Origin: Rhodoplanes serenus
Lineage (GTDB): Bacteria > Pseudomonadota > Alphaproteobacteria > Rhizobiales > Xanthobacteraceae
Direction: 5' to 3'
Assembly: GCA_009720755.1 (NCBI GenBank)
Contig: WNKV01000029.1
Location: 1 to 37,965, forward strand
DNA: 37,965 nt
Shown here: piece by piece, positions 33,001-37,965 of the stretch
Layout: every line of letters begins with the position of its first letter
How positions within the stretch are numbered: position 1 is the first letter of the stretch
Position numbers and translations under genes: made by a program
Notes under the pieces: model-generated
The model's input: the letters and a program-made list of their open reading frames with translations, nothing else
Told to the model about the DNA's origin: nothing
Databases searched by the model: none

Positions 33001-35587
33001 AGGCGGTGGGAAGAAAGGCCGGCACGGCGAGGGCTGCCAGCAGCATCGCCGTCGCGGTCGCGGCGGCGGGGAGCGGCAGCAGCCAGGCGGCCCCGAACGC
33101 GGCGAGCGTGAACGGCGCGAGCAGCGAGCGGCGGAGATTGTCCAGCATCTTCCACCGCCCGACCGTCGGCACGGCGCGCGCTCCGGTGCGTCGGCCGAAG
33201 ATCCAGGGGAGGAGCTGCCAGTCGCCGCGAATCCAGCGATGCTGGCGCCTGGCGGCGACGTCGTAGCGGGAGGGGAAGTCCTCGACCACCTCGATGTCGG
33301 AAGCGAGGCCGGCGCGCGCGAAGATGCCCTCGAACAGGTCGTGGCTGAGCATCGTGTCGTCCGGCACGCGGCCCGCGAGGGCCGCCTCGAACGCATCGAC
33401 GTCGTAGATGCCCTTGCCCGTGTAGGACCCTTCGCCGAACAGATCCTGATAGACGTCGGAGACGGCGGCCGCGTAAGGGTCGATCCCGCCCGGCCCCGAC
33501 ACGATGCGCTGATAGAGCGAGCCCTCGCGCCTGACCGGCAGCGACGGGGTGACGCGTGGCTGGAGGATGGCGTAGCCGCCGACGATGCGCTGCTCCGCGG
33601 CCCCGAACTTCGGCCGGTTGAGCGGGTGCGCCATCTTGCCGATCAGCCGCAGCGCGGCATCGCGCGGCAGCCGCGTGTCGGCATCGAGCGTGATCACGTA
33701 GCGCACGTCGGCGGGAACGTGGGGCTTCCGTCCGCCGACCGGCATGAACGTGGTGTCGGTCGCGCCGCGCAGCAGCCGGTTCAGCTCGTGCAGCTTGCCG
33801 CGCTTGCGCTCCCGGCCCATCCACTTGCCCTGGCCGGGATCGTAGACGCGACGGCGATGCAGTAGCAGGAAGCGGTCGCCGTTCGGACCGGGGCCGTGCC
33901 GGCGATTCAGGGACGCGACGGCGGCGGCCGTCACGTCAAGCAGGGCGGCGTCGCGGGCAGCGACCTCGGTGTCGGCGTCGGTGCCGTCCGACAGGAGCGC
34001 GTAGGTGAGATCGCCGCCGGTGGCGAGGTGATGCACCTCCATCCGCTCGACCTGCTCCATGAGATCGGCCTCGCCGGTCAGCAGCGTCGGCATCACCACG
34101 AGTGTTTTGAGCGACGGCGGCACGCCGTCGGTCAGGCCGAGGCCGGGAAGCGTGACGGCGCCGAAACTCCAGGTGATGGTCCGGTCGACGAGGGCGACCG
34201 CGGCGGCGCTCGCCGGCAGCGCGGCGACCAGCGCGAGGACGGCGAGGAGGAGGGGACCTGGGGCACCCGGGGCCGCGTCGGCCGCCACCATCCAGAGCGC
34301 CCCGGTCAGCAGGGCCATGGTGACGAGCAGGATGGCGCCGACATAGCCGCCGATCCCGAGCCGCACGTTGAACCGGTTGATCCGGAGGCGCAGCGGCGGC
34401 CGGAACCCGATGGTGTGCTCCAGCGCGCGACGGCCGTCGGCGATCAGATGATAGCCGGGATCGCCGGCCCGCTCGACGTCGACGGCGTCGGCCGGATCCG
34501 CCGCGCCGCGGTGCACGGCGGCGAGCGCGTGATCGGTGACCTCGAGCTCGGTGCAGGCCGATCCCCGCGCCAAAAGCTCGATCGCGCTCCGGTACAGGTT
34601 GCGGGTCGGGAAATCCATCGCGGCGAAGTCGCTCGCCGCCCGCAGCCGCGCATCGACGAGGCTGACGCTCTCGAACAGCTCGGACCAGTCGACATCGGAG
34701 ATCCGCCGCATGCTGGTGATCACGTTGCGCACCGAGACATTCGACGCGCCCTGCCGCTGCTGGGCGTGCGTGACCGCTTCGCCGATCGAGCCCCCCTGGC
34801 GTCCGAGCCGCTCCTCCAGCCAGTCGAGTGTCGGGGTGGTGCGCGGATCCTGGTCGCGCAGCCGCTTGGCGAGCTGCGCGGCGAAGATCTCGGACAGTGC
34901 CGCCGACGACCGGGCGGCGATGTCGAGATCGAGGGCGGAGCGGGCGCCACCCGGGGCGAGCAGGCGGTCCGCCAGCGCGTCGGCGTCGGCCCGCGCGGCG
35001 CGGCCGGCGGTGATCTGATCGGAGAGGCGCCGCAGGTTCTCGACCAGGACGATCCGCAGCGTGATCGCGACGGCCCACAGTTCGCCGATGGTCAGCGGCT
35101 GCACCCGCTGATAGGCGACGATGAAGCGGCGCAGCGTCTCCGGATCGAAATGGCTGTCGGTGTGAGCCGTGTACGCCCAGGCCAGCCCGAAGACGCGCGG
35201 GTACCCGGCGAACGGGCCGGACGACAGCTTCGGGAGCTGGCGATAGTAGCCGGCCGGCAGGTCCTCGCGGATCTCCCGGATCTGATCCTCGACGAGATGA
35301 TAGTTGTCGAGCAGCCACTCCGCCGCCGGAACGATGCCGCGCCCGCCGTCGAGCTCGGCCGCGCTCGCACGATAGGCCGCGAGAAGAGCGGCGGCGTTGG
35401 TGTCCAGGCGCGTCCGCAGCGGCAGGACCCGCGGCGGTCTCGGGGTGACGGTCTGGGCCTTGGCGAGGCTCTCGGCATGCTGCTCGAGGCGCTCGACGCC
35501 GAATAGCTCCTCGCGCACCGGTGCCGCGTCGTTCCATGGCGAGCCGACGCGGCCCGCTCCGAGCGTGCGCGAGAGACGTGTGATCAT
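27002..35587 (-). CDS. ndvB: cyclic beta-1,2-glucan synthase
   Basis: 2861-aa inner-membrane enzyme (NdvB/ChvB/Cgs) that starts, elongates and cyclises beta-1,2-glucan from UDP-glucose for export to the periplasm. The N-terminal region is followed by membrane helices near residues 400-465, a GT84 glycosyltransferase domain with DADTRLP (near 632) and QHRWIRGDW (near 782), and more helices around 830-990. A glucoamylase-like domain and repeated carbohydrate-binding/GH94 domains follow; the GH94 catalytic motif is GSGDWNDGMN (near 2520). Length matches rhizobial homologues and the frame is unbroken. ATG at 35587 has AAAGG upstream. It is the largest gene here and alone on its transcript apart from the transporter fragment downstream. 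Confidence 0.96.
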   Translation of the reverse strand: MITRLSRTLGAGRVGSPWNDAAPVREELFGVERLEQHAESLAKAQTVTPRPPRVLPLRTRLDTNAAALLAAYRASAAELDGGRGIVPAAEWLLDNYHLVEDQIREIREDLPAGYYRQLPKLSSGPFAGYPRVFGLAWAYTAHTDSHFDPETLRRFIVAYQRVQPLTIGELWAVAITLRIVLVENLRRLSDQITAGRAARADADALADRLLAPGGARSALDLDIAARSSAALSEIFAAQLAKRLRDQDPRTTPTLDWLEERLGRQGGSIGEAVTHAQQRQGASNVSVRNVITSMRRISDVDWSELFESVSLVDARLRAASDFAAMDFPTRNLYRSAIELLARGSACTELEVTDHALAAVHRGAADPADAVDVERAGDPGYHLIADGRRALEHTIGFRPPLRLRINRFNVRLGIGGYVGAILLVTMALLTGALWMVAADAAPGAPGPLLLAVLALVAALPASAAAVALVDRTITWSFGAVTLPGLGLTDGVPPSLKTLVVMPTLLTGEADLMEQVERMEVHHLATGGDLTYALLSDGTDADTEVAARDAALLDVTAAAVASLNRRHGPGPNGDRFLLLHRRRVYDPGQGKWMGRERKRGKLHELNRLLRGATDTTFMPVGGRKPHVPADVRYVITLDADTRLPRDAALRLIGKMAHPLNRPKFGAAEQRIVGGYAILQPRVTPSLPVRREGSLYQRIVSGPGGIDPYAAAVSDVYQDLFGEGSYTGKGIYDVDAFEAALAGRVPDDTMLSHDLFEGIFARAGLASDIEVVEDFPSRYDVAARRQHRWIRGDWQLLPWIFGRRTGARAVPTVGRWKMLDNLRRSLLAPFTLAAFGAAWLLPLPAAATATAMLLAALAVPAFLPTAFAVLPRRSGIRVRNHLGTLADDLRLAGMQTVMTVALVADQAWRASDAIVRTLVRLLITRRHLLEWTTAAQSTGRPRLGVRGFYHDMAGGTALGAAVAAGAVLLAPSSWSLALPFGLLWLGAPALAQRASRSPRIAGRATASDQDARALRLVARRTWRFFETFVTPEDGMLPPDNFQEDPRPVVAHRTSPTNMGLYLLSAVAARDLGWAGTTETIERLEATLGAMQALPRFRGHFYNWYGTRDGQVLEPAYVSSVDSGNLAGYLLTLANACEEWIDAVRSPDARSGMRDHLRLARETAALVPATGSEPGRRLLAALDEIDAQLDGRQTIETASPAVKRLAEKAGRMAHALVPAAASDDPPDLVFWIEALGRSVTAHESDWDHHASHDLDARLTVLADSARRMAMAMDFAFLVDPDRKLLSIGYSVADRRLDESCYDLLASEARLASLFAIAKGDVPTRHWFRLGRTATPLGNGSALISWSGSMFEYLMPALVMRAPAGSLLEQTSRLVVARQQAYGRSLGVPWGISESAYNARDVEFTYQYSNFGVPGLGLKRGLSDDVVIAPYATGLATMVDPHGACDNYARIAAMGGRGRYGFYEALDFTPSRLPEGDRVAVVRTVMAHHQGMTIVAIANTLQGGRMRDRFHREPMIQASELLLQERVPREVVVARPRAEEPSAATLQSRTTVPMVRRVSATTGQAPITHLLSNGRYSVMLTAAGSGYSRWRDIAVTRWREDATLDDWGSYIVLRDVRSGRVWSAGAQPIGAAGSGDVLFGEDHAAFVRHDGALTTAMEVLVSGEHDGEVRRVTLTNDGRQACDIELTSYAEVVLTTPAADAAHPAFTKLFVETEHVAEFGALVATRRPRAHGELQVFAAHFAVVEGEIAADPQYETDRARFVGRGRCVATAAGFLDGRPLSNTVGTVLDPVFALRRRVVVPPGRTARVAFWTVVASTRAELLDLVDTLHDRNAYDRARMLAWTQAQVQLRHLGIDAEEAADFQTLVAPIIYADRRFRAAPDAILRGAGPQSALWPLAISGDLPIVLLRIDDVEDIAQVRQLLRAHEYWRIKRLAVDLVIVNEHASSYLQDLQVAIETAVRSSQTRPRLGDALAQGSVYTLRADLMSSEARALLQSVARVVLVARRGSIAAQIARLPVPPRRAPAEPRREPSLPPRHTQLRVPTTLELFNGLGGFDRDGREYVIVLDGGRTTPAPWINVIANPGFGFQVAAEGTGFTFAENSRENQLTPWSNDPVADPAGEAIFIRDEETGELWCPTARPIDDGGIYLARHGWGYSRFEHQAGGIASDLLHYVPLVDPVKISRLTLRNLSGRPRRLSVTRYAEWVLGASRSASGPFVTTELDRETGAILARNPWSIAFAGRVAFADMAGLQTAWTADRTEFIGRDGSLAAPAALIGHRPLSRTTGAGFDPCAAQQRVVDLAPGGTVEIPMILGQCMSAEAARALIVRYRTADLNSVLVEVTAHWDRVLGAVRVKTPDRAMDIMLNGWLLYQTIACRIQARAAFYQASGAYGFRDQLQDCMALTFAEPGAMRSHLLRVAARQFVEGDVQHWWLPTSGLGVRTRISDDRAWLAFATATYVAWSHDTGVLDEPVPFLEGPALAPGQHDALFQPTIGDEPATLFEHCARALDQSVALTGTHGLPLIGSGDWNDGMNRVGHEGRGESVWLGWLLVRAVALFAPLAKDRDADRARRWTAHAATVRAAIEQEAWDGAWYRRATCDDGSWLGSEQSDECRIDSIAQSWAVLSGAADPARAATAMASLDEHLVRRSDGLALLFTPPFDRTVRDPGYIKGYPPGLRENGGQYSHAAMWAILAFAKLRDADKAVDLFAMLNPINHARTPGAVARYKVEPYVVAGDVYSVAPHVGRGGWSWYTGAAGWMYRAGVEGILGLRREGGELVVDPCLPAAWPGFEARVTVGSTRYEIRVEAAPPGAPAQASLDGVVMERRGRPVRVPLDGYPHALRIAVKTSIDRQGSRQWSGEGKGLDPLVIE

Positions 35588-35785
35588 GTCTGCCTTTCAG
35601 GCGGGGATCGACGCGCGGGTGAGCGGCCGCTCGGTCGGAGGCGGAAGGATGTCCGGTTCCGAGGAGGCCCGAGGAGGAAAGCATGAAACGCGGCTCGGGG
35701 TGGGGCCGCGGGACGGTATCGCTGGTCTCCGGGACGCGAGGGCTGGAGGCCGCGTCCCGCGACGACACGAGTCGGATCACAAATC

Positions 35786-35804
35786 CTTCGATGCGATATC
35801 GAAG
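35786..35804. promoter_or_regulatory. inverted repeat upstream of ndvB
   Basis: CTTCGAT, five-base spacer, ATCGAAG: perfect 7-bp arms in an AT-richer patch, the form of a dimeric regulator site. Confidence 0.4.
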
Positions 35805-35812
35805 TCGCGTCG

Positions 35813-35841
35813 ATGCATCTCGGATCCATGCATTTCGGATC
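35813..35841. repeat. tandem 15-bp repeat upstream of ndvB
   Basis: ATGCATCTCGGATC (35813-35826) and ATGCATTTCGGATC (35828-35841) differ at one base and have a period of 15. Confidence 0.55.
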
Positions 35842-35900
35842 ATACGCGAGTCGGAGCGAGCCCGAACGTCGACCCGGCGGCCGGCTCGAAGCGGCACGAG

Positions 35901-36110
35901 TCAGTCGAGGGCGGTCAGCCTCTCGGCCCAGGTCCTCCCAGTCTCGAGATCGGTGACGATCTCGAACGTCACCATTTGTCCTTCGCGCAACTCTGTGAGG
36001 CCGGCGCGCTCGATCGCATCTCTATGAACGAATGTCTCGATCTCGGCGCCTTCCATCATGATGAAGCCGTAACCCTTCTGGGGGTCAAACCACTTCACGG
36101 TGCCGTTCAT
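35901..36110 (-). CDS. cold-shock protein, divergent CspA-family member
   Basis: 69-aa cold-shock domain protein. RNP1 is KGYGFIMM and RNP2 is ETFVHRDAI, so the usual Phe/His contacts are kept, but HRDAI replaces HISAL and the tail (TDLETGRTWAERLTALD) differs from the copy at 22225-22437. ATG at 36110 is preferred over GTG at 36122 because GAGGTGG lies upstream and MNGTVKWF is the normal start. It probably follows its own promoter in 36111-36200. Confidence 0.9.
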   Translation of the reverse strand: MNGTVKWFDPQKGYGFIMMEGAEIETFVHRDAIERAGLTELREGQMVTFEIVTDLETGRTWAERLTALD

Positions 36111-36658
36111 CGCCGGGCCCACCTCTGTGGAAGGAACGCCGTCCCTGCGTCACAGCCAATCGCTATCTGGTGTTCAGCAGGGCTGTCCGGGCGTGGATCT
36201 CGACGGTCGTGCGATCAGTTCCGTCAGATCATTCACCACAGGCTTCATGATAATTGGGGTCGATTTCCGGAATTACAACTGCGTCGGTGCTCGAACGTCT
36301 CGTGGCGGGTGACGCGGTCGCCCTGCGCTCGAAGGGTCGTTTCGAGCGACGCACTCGATGGGCCGAGCCATGCGTCGTGTGGCGAGCGCCTGACAGTCCT
36401 GTCTCTTTCGCAGCCGGTCTGCCCGAACCGGCAGCGGCATGAGCAGAATATCGGCGGGGTCGGCCGAGAGTGGGCGGTCCGTGCTTTGGTCCTCTCGTAC
36501 AAGCAGTCGGGTGCGAGGGAACAGGTTGTGATGCTTGTGCACCGCGCGGCGCTGAATCGGCGAACTGTCACACAGGATGACCATGGTTCGGGGTCCGGCT
36601 GTCAGGCGACACGACAAAACGGCCCCCTGACGACACGAGGAACTGATACCAACGGCCC
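36111..36658. other. 548-base region without a recognised gene
   Basis: No frame on either strand gives a believable protein. The right edge, GATACCAACGGCCC at 36646-36659, looks like the terminal repeat of an IS630 element whose transposase ends here (these insert at TA). The rest may be spacer or decayed DNA. Confidence 0.5.
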
Positions 36659-36910
36659 TCATATTTGACCGATGTTAGCCCATGCTCGCATTCTGATGGA
36701 CGTGATGGTCTCGGGCTGGGCGACGAGGCGTCGCCAAGCGTCGCAGGCGGCGTCGACGATGTCTTCGTAGGTGTCGAATACGCGGTTGGAGAGCCAGTTG
36801 CCGCGCAGGTGCTGCCAGACGTTCTCGACCGGGTTGAGCTCCGGCGAGCGCGACGGCAGGAACAGCAAGGTCACGTTCCTCGGCACCTTCAGAGCCGGCG
36901 TGGTGTGCCA
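36659..36910 (-). pseudogene. IS630-family transposase, C-terminal fragment
   Basis: Reads WHTTPALKVPRNVTLLFLPS, then RSPELNPVENVWQHLRGNWL, then SNRVFDTYEDIVDAACDAW and a stop at 36659. The PELNPVENVW block with the third catalytic Glu is diagnostic of the IS630 DDE_3 domain. The N-terminal two thirds are missing: upstream of about 36910 the same strand is an ISAs1-type transposase, so the two fragments are joined within a codon or two. Confidence 0.85.
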
Positions 36911-37309
36911 AGCACGACAACGTCATGCGCAGTTCCGCCGCGAACGCCGAGACCATCATCTTGGGCGCGTGCGCTTTGCCGGCCTCGTAGACGTGCTTCA
37001 CGGCCTTCCGGTCGATCACGACCACCTCGCAGCGCTCCGACGGGGGCGCCAGCGTTGCCCCGAAGGCCTTCGGGGCCAGCATCCGGAACACGGCGGAGAA
37101 GGTGTCGTGCGACGGGACGCCGTGTGCAAGCCCGAGCACGTTCTTGAAGAAAGGCGTCTTCGACCGACCGAACTCGGCCATCTCGAAGAAAGTCTTGGCG
37201 CCGCACAGCACCGCCACGAACGCGATGAACAGAAGCTCGACGAGATCGTGCCGCGCGTTGCGGCCCGGGGATCCGGAACTTGCACGAATGACGTGATGAA
37301 CACCTCCAT
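36911..37309 (-). pseudogene. ISAs1-family transposase, N-terminal fragment with frameshift
   Basis: Starts MEVFITSFVQVPDPRA (37309), then shifts frame near 37255-37262 to ARHDLVELLFIAFVAVLCGA, MAEFGRSKTPFFKNVLGL, GVPSHDTFSAVFRML, VVVIDRKAVKHVYEAGKAHA and MMVSAFAAELRMTL. The order DPR, RHDL, GVPSHDTFSRVFR and (I)DGK-(A/L)R is that of ISAs1/H-repeat transposases; here IDRKAV replaces IDGKA-R, and about 15 residues before it seem to be missing. It is cut off at about 36911 by the IS630 piece. Confidence 0.85.
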
Positions 37310-37354
37310 GTCGACCTCCCTGATGCGGCGGGAGGCCCTCAAAGAACCCATAAC

Positions 37355-37453
37355 TCACTGAGCTGCAATCGCAACTCTGTGCCGATCCAAGCGCGGTTCC
37401 TGCCGATAGACCAGACGATGATCCTGGGCAATGATCGACGCGTTTCTCGGTGA
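37355..37453 (-). pseudogene. possible YoeB/Txe-type toxin C-terminal remnant
   Basis: The minus strand reads SPRNASIIAQDHRLVYRQEP and ends RHRVAIAAQ-stop. The core I-(x)2-HRLVYR is the hallmark of the Txe/YoeB mRNA interferase C-terminus (RRI--EHRLVYRI). The upstream half of the fold and the final C-R-(x)-HY motif are not found in this frame, and no antitoxin gene is adjacent. Weak, short evidence. Confidence 0.25.
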
Positions 37454-37830
37454 TGGGAGAATGGTATGTGCTTTGCTTGTAGTCCAATCGCTGGAGCCCT
37501 CGCCGACGCCATGTCCTGCCGCGCGCTCGGCGGCGAGCGCGATCGGGGCGCCGCCGCGCCAGTCGACCAGGCCGGCCCGCCCATAGGGCACCAGGGCTAG
37601 CAGCGTATCGAGACCGTTCAGGAGTAGGCCGAGCGGGATCGCGACGGTCTGAAGGTCGTGGCCGGCCCAGTGCAGATTCGGCACGAACAGGATGCCGCCG
37701 CCGAGCCCGAGCGTCACGAAGCGGCGGAGACGATGAGGATTGCGCCGGTGGCGAATGCTGTGACCATGACACGGCTCGCAGATCGCGGCGCAGGGACAGA
37801 TTGCGCACCACCGAACCGTCGCCATTCCTA
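37454..37830. other. unassigned stretch before the IS5 element
   Basis: On the minus strand one open frame reads LGLGGGILFVPNLHWAG, LQTVAIPLGLLLNGLDTLLA and so on, which is hydrophobic but has no start, no family and no partner. I treat it as decayed or non-coding. Confidence 0.3.
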
Positions 37831-37842
37831 GGGTCCGGACCC
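37831..37842. repeat. 12-bp palindrome, likely near an IS end
   Basis: GGGTCCGGACCC, followed by CATAAAATTG, 58 bases before the IS5-type transposase start. The sequence and distance fit the left terminal repeat region of an IS5-family element; the exact end cannot be fixed from one copy. Confidence 0.35.
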
Positions 37843-37900
37843 ATAAAATTGTTGGCAGTGCGAGGAGTTTGTGATTCCCGGCTCTCGGGGAGGAGCCGTG

Positions 37901-37965
37901 ATGAGTCGAGACTTCTTCTGGCTGACCGAGGCGCAGTTTGATCGTATCCGTCCGCATCTTCCGAC
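37901..37965 (+). CDS. IS5-family transposase, N-terminal part (runs off the window)
   Basis: MSRDFFWLTEAQFDRIRPHL then P, cut by the window edge. (M)S-FWLT-(A/E)-Q---(L/I)-P is the usual start of IS5/IS427-type transposases. A strong ribosome site (GGGGAGGAG) lies before the ATG. It may well be intact beyond the window. It is on the same strand as the IS5 C-terminal remnant at the left edge. Confidence 0.8.
   Translation, partial: MSRDFFWLTEAQFDRIRPHLP

Larger units (their letters stand above)
35588..35900. other. upstream region of ndvB
   Basis: About 310 bases with no gene supported. It carries an inverted repeat (35786-35804) and a tandem repeat (35813-35841), 200-255 bases before the ndvB start. 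Confidence 0.5.

Noticed and set aside
30053-35506. Long plus-strand open frames (871 and 536 codons) opposite ndvB
   Set aside because: Same GC-driven shadow effect; no motif, start signal or family is visible, while the minus strand is a full cyclic glucan synthase.
36480-36590. Short matches to the complement of 23S rRNA (GGTCCTCTCGTAC, AATCGGCGAAC, CAGGATG in order)
   Set aside because: The sequence between them does not resemble rRNA and spacing differs. Matches of this length can arise by chance. A BLAST against alphaproteobacterial 23S would settle it.
1-37965. CRISPR arrays, tRNA and rRNA genes
   Set aside because: None seen: no regularly spaced repeats, and no cloverleaf or conserved rRNA block that I can recognise.

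Overview
The window is high-GC DNA that reads as an alphaproteobacterium of the Hyphomicrobiales (Rhizobiales). The grounds are a very large cyclic beta-1,2-glucan synthase, the gene order napEDABC, an alphaproteobacterial trb conjugation cluster ending in a DUF2274 gene, DUF1488 and other small proteins typical of that order, and frequent GTG/TTG starts. A Methylobacteriaceae-like host is my best guess from the look of the small proteins; this is inference, not proof.

Layout. (1) 1-1440 is a scrapyard: two IS5-type transposase remnants, a small conserved protein of unknown function, and a low-GC hemerythrin gene on the minus strand. (2) 1445-6131 is a compact periplasmic nitrate reductase operon, napE-napD-napA-napB-napC, translationally coupled to a secreted DUF4142-like gene. 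(3) 6483-16079 is a complete mating-pair-formation cluster, trbB-C-D-E-J-K-L-F-G-I plus DUF2274, with almost every junction overlapping. No coupling protein (TraG/VirD4), relaxase or replication gene is in view. It is followed by an excisionase-type helix-turn-helix gene (16252-16578) and a frameshifted tyrosine-integrase remnant (16870-17310). Together these look like an integrative conjugative element that has lost parts. (4) 17296-18678 holds a frameshifted zinc-ribbon/kinase pseudogene abutting the tail of a membrane protein.

(5) 18690-22437 holds small genes: a minus-strand operon (100-aa protein, DUF1488, 42-aa membrane peptide), a plus-strand pair (108-aa protein plus a secreted protein), two more small proteins and a cold-shock protein. 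(6) 22747-26536 holds three plus-strand enzyme genes, all read from TTG: a PHB-depolymerase-family esterase, a transglutaminase-like protease and an acyl-lipid/acyl-CoA desaturase. (7) 26596-35587, minus strand, holds a 5'-truncated SLC13-type transporter and the 2861-residue cyclic glucan synthase (ndvB/chvB). A second cold-shock gene lies upstream of ndvB. (8) 36111-37965 is again mobile debris: IS630 and ISAs1 transposase pieces fused end to end, a possible toxin remnant, and the first 21 codons of an IS5-type transposase running off the window.

How the parts work together. NapC passes quinol electrons through NapB to NapA in the periplasm, NapD chaperones NapA, and NapE is a small membrane partner; the DUF4142 protein is an exported newcomer to that operon. 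The Trb proteins would build a P-type (IncP/Ti-like) type IV secretion channel, but with no relaxase or coupling protein here it cannot act alone from this segment. NdvB makes periplasmic cyclic glucan used in osmoadaptation and host interaction. The best leads for something undescribed are the nap-linked DUF4142 gene, the long imperfect hairpin just before trbB, the NapD leader that mimics a Tat motif, the coupled small-protein operons between 19 and 21.7 kb, and the ordered repeats upstream of ndvB.
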